A stretch of 64,000 bases of DNA from Cryptomeria japonica (GCF_030272615.1 NC_081409.1:652088468-652152467), one strand, 5' to 3'; numbered from the stretch's first letter, positions 48,270 to 60,136 are shown. Notes: generated by a model from the letters alone, not told the origin. Made by a program: numbers and translations.

Positions 48270-49205
48270 ATGCTTGATATTTTGCCTGATCACTTTCAAG
48301 AGCAATCATTAGTGTTGATTGAACCTACACAACTAGTAAACATTAAAACAAAAGAAACTCAACATACCATACATATAGCTCAATCCTTATCAATAGAAGA
48401 ACTGAAAGAATTTGCTAATTTCTTCTTGGAGAAAAAGATCAATTTTGCATGGACATATGTTGATATGTCAGGTCTAGATCCTAACCTCATAATGCATTAT
48501 CTTTCGATCACTCCTAGAGTTAAACCTATCAGGAAAAAACTCCAAAAAATGCATCCTCATGTTGCATTACTTGTTAGGTCTGGGCTAGAAAAATTACTAA
48601 AAGTAGGATTCATCAGAGCAATTGATTATGCTGAGTGGATATCTAATATTATACATGTTTCCAAACCTGACAAATCAATACGTGTTTGCACAGATTTCAG
48701 AGATTTAAACAAAGCATGTTCAAAAAATGATTTTCCACTGCCTAACATAGACATGATAGTGGACATGATTGATGGCTATGAAACGTACTCTTTGATGGAT
48801 GGTTTTTCCAAATACAATTAGATCAAGATTGAACCTAATGATCAAGAGAAAACAACATTCACTTGTGCATGGGAAAATTTCTACTGGAATGTGATGCCAT
48901 TCTACTTAAAGAATGTAGGCACCACTTATCAAAGAGCTATAAGAACAATCTTTCATGATATGATCAAAAAAAACATGGAGGACTGTGTCGATGATACTCT
49001 ATTCAAATCTATGATAAGATTGACACATCTCTCAGAATTAGGTCCAATCTTAGACATGATGGAAAAGTTTAAACTCGGACTAAATCCTAAGAAATGTGCA
49101 TTTGGAGTTACATCTAGAAAGCTCCTAGGATACATTATTTCAGCAAAAGGAATTGAAATGGACCTAGAAAAAGTTAAAGCTATCATGGAAATGCCATCTC
49201 CTTAG
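48270..49205 (+). pseudogene. Tat-like element reverse transcriptase
   Basis: RT landmarks include LEKLLKVGFIRAIDYAEW near 48588, VCTDFRDLNKACSKNDFPLP near 48690, and SLMDGFSKYN near 48792 followed by a stop where Gln is usual. The active site reads C-V-D-D near 48986, where Y-V-D-D is usual. FGVTSRKLLGYIIS follows near 49100. The order and spacing are those of Ty3/gypsy RT. The changed active-site Tyr and the stop make it inactive. Confidence 0.9.
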
Positions 49206-50255
49206 ACTGTCAGTCAAATGAGGACTCTACAAGGGCAACTCCAATCAATCAGATGCTTTATTTCTCAGCTTATGGATAAAGATCAACCATTCATAAAAGA
49301 TTTAGGGAAAGGAGTTACCTACAACTAGGATGAAGACTATGAACAATATCTAAAGAAGACCAAGGAATATTTTTCTAATCCACCTATCTTAATGCCACTA
49401 ATTCATGACAAACCCTTGATTCTCTACATATCATCTACTTATACATCTGGGGACACTTTTGGCTCAATTGGATGAGAATAAAAAGGAAAGATGTATATAT
49501 TATATCAGTCGAACATTGGTATCCTATGAGATTATCTATAGTATCATTAAGAAAGCTTATTTGGCATTGGTCTTTGCATCACAAAAATTAAGACTTTACG
49601 TGCTAGCACGTTATATCAAACTGCTGGCTAAGATTGATCCACTCAAATATCTTCTCAGCAAGGCAATGCTTATAGGAAGATTGACTAAGTGAGTTATGAT
49701 CCTTATGGAATTTGACATTGAATATGTAGAACACAAAGCTATGAAATGACAAGTCATTGCAGATCAATTTGTTGATGCTCTACTTGAAGGCAATCAACCT
49801 TTGCACATATAATTTTTGGATGAATCCATCATGCATCTCACTCAACAATCCTAGAAAATGTTCTTTGATAGGTCTTTTACTCAAGGAAGCTTTGGTGTTG
49901 GAATTATCACTCCTCAAAGATAGCCAATCCCAAAGGCATATAAGATCCTCTTTCCTTGTATAAACAATATTACAGAATATGAAGCCTTGGTAAATTGAAT
50001 CAAGCTAGCTATTGAATGGAAAGTTGTTGAGTTATACATCTATGGCGACTCTCAACTCATAATCAATTAGACCAATGATATATATCAAACTCGGGATGAA
50101 AAACTAATTCCCTATAAAAGAATGGTTGATGATTTTAAGAAATACTTTACCTTTGTATCATTTCAATAGATTCCTAGGTCAACAAATAGAGCAACAAATG
50201 TTATAGCTATATTGGCATCTATACCAAAGCTACAAGAATTTGAGTACCACTATGA
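49206..50255 (+). pseudogene. Tat-like element RNase H and second (archaeal-type) RNase H
   Basis: The first RNase H follows RT with ISRTLVSYE and KKAYLALVFASQKLRLY near 49505-49600. A second RNase H starts near 49863 with F-D-R-S-F, where G replaces R in relatives, then TEYEALV and YIYGDSQLIIN near 50035. This second domain is the additional RNase H characteristic of the Tat lineage. Stops replace residues in both domains, and frames change near 49450. Confidence 0.85.
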
Positions 50256-50417
50256 ATTGCTGGTGGAAGAGATTCATTATCCTTCTTATGATTCCCCTAA
50301 GCCCTAAATGGTCTGTTCTATCATTGGACATGACTCATCTCACTCTAGTCATATCTACTCTTACTTACGTGACCAAATTATCCCTGATAACCTTACCCAT
50401 CATGAAAAAAGAAACTT

Positions 50418-51597
50418 ATGCAAAATGCTTCTCGGTATGTCATCATTGCTAATGATCTGTATAGTCGAGGTTTAGATAGTACTTTGCTTAGGTGTCTAGA
50501 ACTTGAAGGAACACAATGTGCATTATCTAAATTCCATGAAGGTATTTGTGGATGTCACTATAATGGTCTAACTTTAGCTCAGAATCTACTAAGGGTTGGC
50601 TAGTATTGGCTAGGTATGGAAAAAGATGCTATAAATTTTATTAAAACTCATGAGAAATGCTAGCTAAATGGGCATTTCATACATGCTCCAGCAAGAGAGC
50701 TAATATCTTTTGTCATACTTTGGCCTTTTCAATAGTGGGCATTTGATCTCATCGGCCAAATCTATCCCGCATCATCTAATGGACACAAATTTATCATAAC
50801 TGCCACTGAATACTTCACCAAGTGGGTTGAACTAGTTCCACTAATTAAAGAAACTAACAAATAGGTGGCTATGTTCATTCTTAACTATAACATCTATAGG
50901 TACATAATACCTTCTCTGATTATGACTGACAATGGAGGGCAGTTCAAAAACAAGTATCTAGATGAGCTCTATGAAAAGTTCAAAATCAAACAGCATTGGT
51001 CTTCTATATACTACCCTCAAGGTAATGGACAAGCTGAAGCATCTAACAAAATTTGCTGACTATCTTGCATAGAACTATCAACAAATCGGGAAAGGATTGG
51101 CATCTGCAGTTCAATCCGGCACCATGGGCTTATCGAACAAGTAACAAAACACCTATTGGGGATACACCTTTTTCTTTGGTGTATGGGGTCGAAACAGTAT
51201 TGCCTAATGAAGTGGAAATTCCTTCTTTTAGAGTTTCTTTTCAAGGCCTTATTACTGATGAACATCATAGAATATCTAGATTGCAAGAAGTAGAATTATT
51301 GGATGAACATCATTAAGTGGCATTTGATCATCTAAGAGCTTACCAAAAGATAATGTCTAGAGGTTATAACAAGAAAGTTCAACACAGAGAATTTTAGGTT
51401 GGTGACCTTGTTTTAAGAGAGAATCCTAAAAATCCACAGTTTTGAGAATAAAAGGGGAAGTTTGAACCCAAGTAGCTAGGTCCCTACATCATTACTGCAG
51501 CCTTTGGCTCTGGTGCCTACAAACTCTCAACATTGGAAGGAGAACAGCTCCACAAACCGATCAACACCATTCACTTGAAGAAATTTTACACTTAGCA
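50418..51597 (+). pseudogene. Tat-like element integrase
   Basis: The zinc region is degenerate: H-E-G-I-C-G-C-H near 50538 and H-E-K-C near 50650. The core has FDLIGQIYPASSNGHKF near 50740, TDNGGQFKNKYLD near 50925 and a Y-Y-P-Q-G-N-G-Q-A-E block near 51010. After a shift at about 51053 the C-terminal part is open (51053-51316, WAYRTSNKTPIGDTPFSLVYG) and the last recognisable block ends HLKKFYT at 51593. I see no chromodomain after it. Stops at 50731 and 50862 break the core. Confidence 0.85.
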
Positions 51598-53440
51598 TTC
51601 TCTACTCCAACAATCTGTATAACTAAAAAGTCTTGAAGAATCAAAAAAAAAAGAGAGATACAGAGAGAGAGAAAAGAGAAAAGAAGCAAAAAATTCACAA
51701 TATGAAAGAAAAATGCCTTGGTGAAAACCTGGTAAACAGGCACCTCTATAGTAAAAAAAAGAGAGAATCTTTGCCAAGAAGGTGAAAACCTAGTAAACAA
51801 GTGCCTCTTATACTGAAGTGCTCCATCTATCAACACAAATTTGGCATTTCCTTCTTTATTTCCCACTTTTCTGCATCTTTTCTTTAGCTTGTACATATCC
51901 TTCAATCACTTTCATGACACCTTGGTTCTTCTTGGAACCCTCATGGCTTGAAACCGATCAATGTCCTAGTCTTAGGGTAATCGAATGATCAATCTAAATG
52001 TCCAAAGAAATTGTACCAAGCCATCTTTTTGTTGGTAATACTAGGTCATCCAATCTAAGTCAGTTAGTTGTCTCCTAACCACTATAGAGTTTTACCATTG
52101 AGTAAACACAAAAATCAAGAACAATGAAAATAGTGATTGAAAAATTTTTGAGATATGATCTTGAAATTTTCTTTGAATGTTGTCTTTTAAATTGGTTTTC
52201 GATTATTATTCCATCTAAGTAACTCGAGGAAGTCTATCGTGACTAAGAGGAGCAAGGACTGGGGGCCATAATACTTTCTTTTTTTTCTACTTGTAGGAGT
52301 GATTCTGATGATCTAGAAATATCTCATAAGTTGGTTGTCTATGATAGTGCCTTTACATCAAGGTGAAATCACCACACATACCTCAACTCTATTTATTTGT
52401 ATGCTACAAGGAGGTTGGAATCATTTCATTGTCTATTCTGAGTACATTTCCTTATCATGCAATCTAGAAACATGCTTAATCTGTCTTAGGATATGAATGA
52501 TACAAGGGTCATTGCGGACAAGATAATCAATATAGCATATGACAAGGAAGGAACTTTGTTTTGTCTAGTGTGTTTTCATGCAAGAAACATTCATCCTATC
52601 TCTTAATGCCTTGATGCTTATCTTTGCTTGCTATATTGAAAAGGGCGTGACATTCAGGTCATCCTAGGTCTTCCTGCCTTGGTGCTTATCTTTATTCCTA
52701 CATTTCCGCTCAGTGATGATAAATAAGCATACCGAATCCAGTGACTAAGTTTTAGGTTGCATTAATACTTAATTTTGTGCATTTCAAGTGATTTCAGCAT
52801 GATACAATTTATCTCTTTGTTCTTTGAATGAGAGCCTAACTTCGAAACAATCATCATTTCTTCGCCAAGTGGTCAACTATATCATCATCATTGACATGAC
52901 CAAGTACCTATGTGTGGACATCACAAATCCTACATGAGACGTTAGCTACATTCATGAGCATATTGTGTAAATACATAAGTCCATTACGCATTCATTTGCA
53001 TTTATACCATTGCATGAAAGAACATTTACATTATTAGCTCATCATTTCATTCATCAAATCATTTATTTGTATATGAAAAAGAAACAACATTCGTATTCAT
53101 CTGCATTACATACATACATATTGAAGAGAAATGCATTCATATAAAACAACAACATATAGAAAGACATCTCATAGATCATCTCATATCAATAACACAAGTA
53201 TGAATGAGCTCAAATCACAGACTCATATATATCTCATTAATGTCAAATGGTACAAATGATATCAAATGTCATCAATACTATCAATCAGGGAAAGAATCGT
53301 ATAAACTACAAAAATCAGGTATACAAAAAAATGGCAAAGAGTATAAAAAAAAGCTATGGCCCTCTCTGTCATCACCTGGTGGAAGAGGTGGTGCCTGTTG
53401 GCCCTCAAACTATCTAGGTTCCTATGCTCCTTCTAATCAA
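51598..53440 (+). other. Tat-like element 3' region, first part
   Basis: No coding domain was recognised. Two phrases of the form GGTGAAAACCTGGTAAACAGGCACCTCT lie at about 51719 and 51780 as a diverged direct repeat, a pattern seen after integrase in some plant gypsy elements. The remainder is non-coding, with many short CATTCAT and CATCAT words near 52900-53200. Confidence 0.45.
51716..51812 (+). repeat. two-unit direct repeat after integrase
   Basis: GGTGAAAACCT-GTAAAC and GTGCCTCT/GCACCTCT words occur twice, about 61 bases apart. Confidence 0.65.
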
Positions 53441-55127
53441 GCCATATACTGAGAATAGGGTACCACCCATCTATCTATCTGTACTACCATGCTATAAGCT
53501 TCTACATAATAAGTTGCTCAGCTAGACTAATGAAGGACCTCATGCTAGGAGGCAGTGAGCTCTGCCCTTAATCTTTGAACCTCCTGATCAGGCTCTATTC
53601 TCAATTTGTGAATCTCATGGTCATGCTCTGTAACCTGCATCTACGCAAATGCTAGCTACATCTAGAGGGTCCTCACTTTCCCTCTCAATATACAGATCAT
53701 CTTTGTTGGCATCTGTCCCCGAGGTATCTCCTCCTCCCCTCCCCCAGCCTTCTCATCTTTGTGTTATCTCACTTGCTGAGGGGCCGCTCTCTCACTCATC
53801 TCTCTTTGACCCCAACATCTACCTGAGGCTTTGCAGTCCTAGCTCCATCTCCATCTTCTCCAATACCACTTAAAGAGCCACCCTCTCCTCTCCTCCTCTG
53901 TCAACCAGCAACTAGTGTCTTACTATTGGTCATACCAGGGTCACCCCTTGTCCGCCTAGGTGCATCTCCTCTTTGTGCCTATACTAGTGCATCACCCTCA
54001 CCCTCATCTACTCAAGGTTCCCGCTCTTAAGGATTTGTAAAACATGGGAAGGGATGTCTCAAGAAGTAATCCCTATACTCTGTAGTCACCCCCACATCGA
54101 CTATATCATCCAAGTAATCTTATCACTGTGGTTGGAGAGCTACCAACTCCTGCACTATGAGGGCAGAAGATAACATGGGATCCCATCCCTTTCTCTCCTC
54201 ATCTCCAAACCTGACATAAGAAATGAACTCCTGTTATATGGCCTATGGTCACCCATACTACCTCATAACCCTGCTCAGCACAAAACACTCAATAATAGTC
54301 TGGGATCTACTAATGAGTGAGAGAGTCATAAAAATCACCTTCCTCTCCCACCTCTAATCATCACACTCCTTTAATCCCCTATATTACCTCCATACCACTG
54401 TGATCAGGTCATCAAGCTATCATCTCCAATAATATATCTTCCCCAAGTGGGGTTGCATCGTAAAACTTGCGTATTGGCAGACAATAGGCTAATGTGGCTA
54501 CCTCAAATTTTTAAAAACTGGCCTGCAAACTAGGATATGCTTCCATTCCTAAGTCTGTAAAACAAGGACCCCAATGGCCATTCTCTTTGCCTCTCGATAG
54601 GAAATCTCATGCATCTCATGATACATATGGGCCAATAAGAAAGAACCCCACCCCAACCTCCTCGATTGTGTCAATAATGCATCCATCATTCTCCCCCAGC
54701 CACACAATAATCCCTGTTGTCCTCTATCAGGCATGACAAAACATTCGATAATGCCAGCGAGAACACAAGCAACCAAAACCTGTGCTCCATACCTTCTTAA
54801 CATGTCATCCCAAGTGATGGAATGAATTATTCGAGTGTCGTCTTGAAAAACTTTTTGTAATGTTGTAATCCCCTGTTGAGGTGAAGAATCATAGTCTACC
54901 CTACCACCTGCAAATGGTATCATCAAAATCCTATACACATCCTTGAGAGTAATAGTCATCTCGTTAGTCAGCAAGTGAAATGTATTATGCTCAGGATGGA
55001 ACCTCTTAACTAAGGCACTGAGTAATCCATGATTAACATAAATATCTGGCATATAAAGCAACCATCCAAACTCACATACATCAATATGAGCTCTCTGCAC
55101 ATCTGTCAGCTCACAAACTAATCTCAT
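53440..55127 (-). pseudogene. antisense plant-mobile-domain (PMD) gene within the Tat-like element
   Basis: On the minus strand a 192-codon frame starts at 55127 (MRLVCELTDVQRAHIDVCEF) and contains LVKRFHPEHNTFHL, MTITLKDVYRIL and a GWGRMMDALLTQS region, which match the plant mobile domain / aminotransferase-like family. The protein continues degenerately: CQYASFTMQPHLGKIYYW (about 54470) and FISYVRFGDERRERDG (about 54200) are recognisable, with stops at Trp, Arg or Gln positions. A low-complexity Gly/Arg/Ser-rich tail follows to about 53440. Extra antisense ORFs near the 3' end are known in Tat elements. Transcription would come from a promoter inside the element. Confidence 0.75.
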
Positions 55128-55874
55128 GGTGGACGAATAGGTACATCGAAACTGTATATCAGGTAAATTAACCTAGAAAATTGAACAAAAAATCATCAGT
55201 ATGCGAAACAAATTGAGTTACAAAGGTGTCAAAAGTGCTCACGAATCCAAATCATTAATCATGGAAATTAAAAATTCCTTGAAAATTGAACATTTTTTTT
55301 ATACGAGTTTTCTTAGTGGGGCATAAAATCGTACAATTAAAGAATAGGGAAAGTATAAGTAAGCTTGTTGATACAACTCACTAATTGGGGTAGAACAAGT
55401 AAAGGATCTCTTATGAACATGCTCATACAACTAAAGGGAACATGCATAACTACTAATCTAATGACTTTATATGACAAAATAAATTTTAACAGATTGTCAT
55501 ACGACAAACCCTAGTTGGCCATATGACTAAATGATATAAAAAAGAATTAAAACGACAAAAACAACGAAAAATTCAAACAAAAATTTAATAAAATGAGAAA
55601 TGCAAGAGGCTTAAGATCAATCACCTACTACTGTCAGATAGTTTCGAGGATGATTATGACACCTCTAATGCTCAAATCAGTGTGTATGCCTGAGAATTAC
55701 CATTTTGCTCCAAAGGAGGTTTTTGAACTTTTGAACTTTGAAAGGTAAAAAATGAATTAAAATGACCCCTTCAACCCCTAATATAAGTGAAACCCTAATT
55801 TTCAAACTTTCTAAGAGTACAATTTTGTGTCAATCAAAAATAAATGATCAGATTTTGATTTTGATTTCAAACCC
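55128..55874 (-). promoter_or_regulatory. putative leader or promoter of the antisense gene
   Basis: On the minus strand this region has TTTTGTCATATAA (around 55470) and GTACGATTTTAT (around 55330). Both words also occur in the plus-strand leader at about 30497 and 30632. No TATA box or transcription start could be fixed. A GTTAATTTACC phrase just before the ATG has the look of a splice junction region, but I cannot confirm an intron. Confidence 0.35.
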
Positions 55875-56635
55875 TTATATATTTAATTAATAAATAAATT
55901 TTTCATTAAATCATGAAAAATGAATTAATTTGAAAAAAAGAATTAAATTTGGAAAAAGAAATAAAAAAGTAAATAAATTGAAAAATATCAGAAAACCAAT
56001 TAAATCAATTAAATATCAAAATGGAATAAAAACATGAAATAAATCAATTATTCTGATTTTATCATAAATTTAGTTCAATTTTCTTTAAAGCTGAGAAAAG
56101 CAACCAATCACATCAATTCACCTGGATTGTGCTTCCTCTTGGAGAATCTCTGTCATTAATCATTAATTGATCTTGACCATTGGTCTCTCTCTCAATTTTC
56201 TATAAATTTAGGCTCTCATCTCTCATTAAAAACAAAAACTGCAGATTTATCATTATTATAAGGTTTTTGCTCTAGGTCCATTGAGATTTTGTTCATTGAG
56301 AATATTGCATATTAGTCATCACATATTAGTTATTTCATATTAGTTATTACATATTTATTAACTTGTCTAGCTTAAATCTTCCATATCTTGTATCCATTTA
56401 GCTCAATTTTCTGCTCATATAGATTAAATCCTTCATTTAGGTGTTGTCTAGTCATTGGTGTTACATAAAGAAATATGAGAGCAACACGAAAACTCACATC
56501 TACTAGAAGGCAATAGGTCGCTTTGTAATGGTTTTATTATTTACTGATTATTGATTTACTAACCATGCATCTAATGACTTAATTGAAGTGTTGTGTATTC
56601 AGATATAGATATAGGTCTACTTTTCACACACACGG
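55875..56635 (+). repeat. 3' LTR of the Tat-like element, 5'-truncated
   Basis: Aligns to about 29635-30347 of the 5' LTR. The first 235 or so bases of the LTR, including TGTAATACCC, are missing, and no polypurine tract is visible. An ATTAGTTATTTCATATTAGTTATTACATATT insertion-like duplication near 56310-56350 is absent from the 5' LTR. Confidence 0.85.
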
Positions 56636-56640
56636 GTCCT
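56636..56640 (+). repeat. right target-site duplication of the Tat-like element
   Basis: GTCCT, matching 29396-29400. Confidence 0.85.
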
Positions 56641-57608
56641 ACTTTAATAGGTAATATGACTATACTAGGTGACTCTCTAGGAACATTATAAAAGCCACAC
56701 ACACAAAGATGATCAGGTTGAGTAGAAGAATAATCCCAATTTATCTTATCTAATAAGTCAACACAAAATGTTAAGAGTTGACCCATTATCAATTAAAGTA
56801 CCTCTTATATTTTGTTCATAAATGCAAGGAGTAATCATAAGGGGATCTTCTCTATTTTTTACCTCTATAGATGCCAATTCTTCTTGTGAGAATGTGGTAT
56901 CATTTGGTTTAGAAGAAGAATGAGGATCCGCCCTTTGTAAGGCTTCTTGGATCAACTTATGATATGAAGGTGAAGTTTGAATAAAATCCCAAAGGGAAAT
57001 AATAGCTAAGATATCATGAAGATTTTCAATAAGATTAGGTTCCCTATCAACATGTTTCTTATAACGAGGAAGGGAAGGAAGGGAAGTGAAAAAAACATTG
57101 GGATCTTTCTTTTTGATGCCAACATTAAATGAGTGATGTAATTTACAATCACATTTTTTCTCTAGTTGCCTTTCCATTTTACTTCTTTCACATATGTATT
57201 TTGCAGCTTGTAGGATATTAGGAGGTTTTTTAGGTCTAGCTTCTCATAACTAGAAGCATGAATGGTATTAACTTGACCAAGTTCCTTTTTCTCTAAGGAT
57301 ATATCTTAAGAAATAAGAGAATCAAGGAAATTGATAATAGTTCCATCTTCTTTCTCTAAGGCATCTTTGTGATTAAGACAAATAATAGGAAAGAGACTAT
57401 CATATGTAATTAATGTTTCATCCCTAGGGGGAAGATCATGAAAAGAAGGTATGGTATCACTAGGATAAGTAGCCTTAATATCATCCTCTTGCACCAAATA
57501 ATCCTTATGAGGGAAGTACTTTTTAATAAAAGGAACACAATTCTCTAAAAATTTATCTTTAGAAGGGAGATCTTTGAAAGAAATGTCCATATTCTCTTTT
57601 TGCACCAA
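56641..57608 (-). pseudogene. Gypsy-1 coding region: upstream protein and protease N-part
   Basis: Read leftward, an acidic open piece (57608-57306) is followed by a stop and shift, then a longer one (57177-56758) that ends in the protease active site: R-G-T-L-I-D-N-G-S-T-L-N-I-L-C, where D-S-G is usual. In a nearby frame VPRESPSIVILPIKVG runs to the insertion border. The Asn may be a Ser-to-Asn change. The protease continues on the far side of the 27-kb insertion. The upstream part resembles a gag-to-protease linker but I cannot name it. Confidence 0.7.
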
Positions 57609-57829
57609 TGTGCCCTGATTAATGTGATCAATTTTGGGAGAGGGTAAATCATAGCTATGAATGAAAGAGAGAACTAAATTATCATCAAATGCATGAAGGG
57701 AACATCATGAATATCTTTAATATAACTCTAAATTGAATTAGCAAAATAAGAAAATAACTCCATATGCACTTATGATCAAACAAGAAACTCATATGTCATT
57801 TAACCATAATAATGTTCACCCCATACATG
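57609..57829 (-). other. Gypsy-1 leader, coding-side part
   Basis: No domain recognised. It continues the Gypsy-1 sequence upstream of the last readable frame. Confidence 0.4.
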
Positions 57830-58580
57830 CATTGAAAATTGAATAATGGATGGAAAATGGAATTTGAATTGAAAATTTGAAATTTGAATTTGAAATTGAA
57901 ATTTGATACTTTCAAAATAATTTAATAATGCCAATTAGGAAAAATGATTACTCAATGAACAAATTTATTGAAAGAATAAAGAGCAATAATGCAACCTCCT
58001 AGGAAATTGAAATTTAAAATTAGGATGATGTAAAAAACAACTTCTTAATTTAAAATGAAAATTATCCAAAAGAGATTGAATTTTCAAATTAGGGCCTTGT
58101 GAAGATAACCTCTTAATTTTAAAATTTAAATTTAAAATGTTGAAATTTGGAATTGAAAGAATTAATTTAAATTTAAAAAATTAGGGCTCTTTATTAATTA
58201 ACCTCTTAATTTTAAAATTTAAATTGGAAATTGAAATTTGATCCAAGATTGCAATTTTGAATTTAAATTGGAATTAACAACAAATTTGAAGAGGGAAATT
58301 CACATTTTAAACAACCAAAAAGTTTAAATTTTAAATAATTTAAAAAAAAATTAAGGTTTTGAAAATTAACCACTTAATTTTTAAATTTGAATTGGAAATT
58401 AAATTTGGAAGTAAAATTTTGAATTTGAAAATTGAAGATACTCATATTTGAAATAATTACCCCAAATTAAGCAATTCACAAGCTCAATTTTGAAATTAAA
58501 AATTAGGGTTTTAATGAAATTAACAATTATTTTTTAAAAATTTGCAAGGAAATAATTTGGAATCTAACTCTATTGAATAC
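57830..58580. repeat. AT-rich degenerate tandem repeat in the Gypsy-1 leader
   Basis: Units contain AATTAGGG or AATTAAGG, then AACC-CTTAATTTT, AAATTTAAATTGGAAATTGAAATTTG. The anchor words lie near 58018, 58096, 58180, 58351 and 58503, giving variable spacing of about 80-170 bases. Confidence 0.65.
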
Positions 58581-58584
58581 ATAG

Positions 58585-60132
58585 TGAAAGTTCTGATAAT
58601 TAAAGATAAGTACAGATCCAATAGCCAACAAGATGAGACGGGGGGGGTTGAATCTTACAAACTTAATCTTCCATAAAAACATCAGATTCAACCTCGGTAA
58701 CATATACTTCAGTAATATAACCAAAACTGCTAAACATGCAAACTCAAAAGCATATAAACATCATATCACTCATAACACCAGATTTAACGTGGAAACCCAA
58801 GTAGGGAAAAACCACTGTGGGATTTTGGACCCACTAAGAAATATACTCTTCTAGAGTATGCTCGGTTAAAAGCAAATCCTGTTAAAGATTACAAACACAT
58901 TGCTAGGTGTGACCCGGTAAAGGGATTTCCCTCAAATCTGTTAGGATCTTCACCTTGTTAGAAGTGACCTTGTTAAAGGATTTCAAACACTCAATCAGAA
59001 TGTCACCTTGCTAGAGGGTTTTACAAATAAGACTGTTAAGTCCACTCGGTTAAGAGATTTTCTGTCACTTTCACAAAATAACAGTAATAAAAATCTATCT
59101 GCAACTTCACATCTAAAATGCTAAAGCAGATTCTTATTTTCTCAATACAATCTAGACATAGAACTAATCTTGTCCATCTGTTGGACTTCTATACTCTATT
59201 ATTCAAACAAGTCTTCAAGCTTCTATGCTCAGTAATCAATATGTAGCATCCCTGTGCATACATTTGCCCGCATACATTATTTATCCACAGTTCCCTATTT
59301 ATAAACAATTTGCCAATCGCTTAATCTCCTTGATCACACTTCCCATGATCAATCATAGCCATCAGATCTTCAAACTTGTCCAGGTTCAATGTATCCTTCG
59401 AGCTGAAAAACATTTTACCCTGCCTTGGAACTTGCATACATTTCATGGAACTTGTGCTAGGGTAATACAGTTCAATCTGCGTTGTAGATCTTCATGCCAA
59501 TTTTCCTTTGCCATAGATTCATTAACAAACTTCATGCATGACATACCAATCATTTAATTAGTTCCAGCTCATAGGCTTACTTCATTAAATAACGCATGCA
59601 ACCATTTAATGTATTCTATTATAGCTTGGTTACAACTCGGTAACAACTCGATGAATACTAAACTTTACTCGGTAGACATTCTGCCTTCATTAACCGATAG
59701 CGATAACCTTAGGGTTTACCGACTAGGTTCCTTAGGTTTACATACTAGGTTCCTTGCTCAGTAACATAGTATAGTATTAACCTTACAATTTACAACATAT
59801 GTATGATGTTAAAGAAATCTAAACATCATGATCTCATCATTGTCTGACTCAGTAATAGTTGCCCATTGAATACCTTATTCATCCCCTTATTCATCATATT
59901 CTTTTTGTGTCTTTTACCGACATCTTTATACTCATCCAATCATACTTCTCAAGATATGGCAACATCATACTAAATTAGAAAATCAATTTCTTGACATCAA
60001 TGGAAAAATAATAATATTAAGATAGTAAATCATCCTTAATCAGTTATATCCATAATCATCAACAACCTTCTCAATATCCTTATTGAAATGCCAACAATCT
60101 GCCACTGTTTGTTATAATGCCAAATGCCAACA
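58585..60132 (-). repeat. 3' LTR of copia copy B
   Basis: About 1548 bp. On the minus strand it begins TGTTGGCATTTGG at 60132 and ends in CTTTCA at 58585. It shares the G/C run (8 bases, 58640-58647), the cluster of AGGTTCC/AACCTAAGG words and the block with TGGTTTTTCCC with the LTRs of copy A. Confidence 0.9.
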
Positions 60133-60136
60133 ATCT
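60086..60136 (-). repeat. duplicated LTR edge in copia copy B
   Basis: AAATGCCAACAATCT occurs at 60086-60100 and 60122-60136. On the minus strand both read as AGATTGTTGGCATTT, that is, the junction of the polypurine tract and LTR start, 36 bases apart. Confidence 0.8.

Larger units (their letters stand above)
29401..56635 (+). mobile_element. 27-kb Tat-like Ty3/gypsy element with nested insertion
   Basis: Order on the plus strand: 5' LTR, primer site, a very long leader, gag, protease, G-patch, RT, RNase H, a second RNase H, integrase, a long 3' region with an antisense plant-mobile-domain gene, and a truncated 3' LTR. Protease before RT and integrase last is the gypsy order. Two RNase H domains and extra ORFs before the 3' LTR are known traits of the Tat lineage. 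The copy is heavily mutated. About 4.85 kb of the length is copia copy C; the origin of other leader parts is unclear. Confidence 0.85.
24891..58584 (-). mobile_element. Gypsy-1: minus-strand Ty3/gypsy element split by the Tat-like element
   Basis: Read leftward, the parts are an AT-rich leader (58584 to about 57620), coding sequence ending in a retroviral-type protease (57608 to 56641), the 27-kb insertion, the rest of the protease and a downstream zinc-finger-like region (29390 to about 28620), a long non-coding stretch, a polypurine tract (26659-26674) and the start of a 3' LTR (26658 leftward). No RT, RNase H or integrase was found in the surviving parts, so it looks non-autonomous or internally deleted. 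Its 5' LTR is not seen because copia copy B begins at 58585. The left edge near 24891 is only approximate. Confidence 0.65.

Noticed and set aside
51561-51905. 114-codon minus-strand frame, Phe- and Leu-rich
   Set aside because: Antisense to an A/G-rich region after integrase; composition explains it.
53649-53873. 74-codon Ser/Pro/Leu-rich plus-strand frame
   Set aside because: Shadow of the low-complexity tail of the minus-strand PMD gene.
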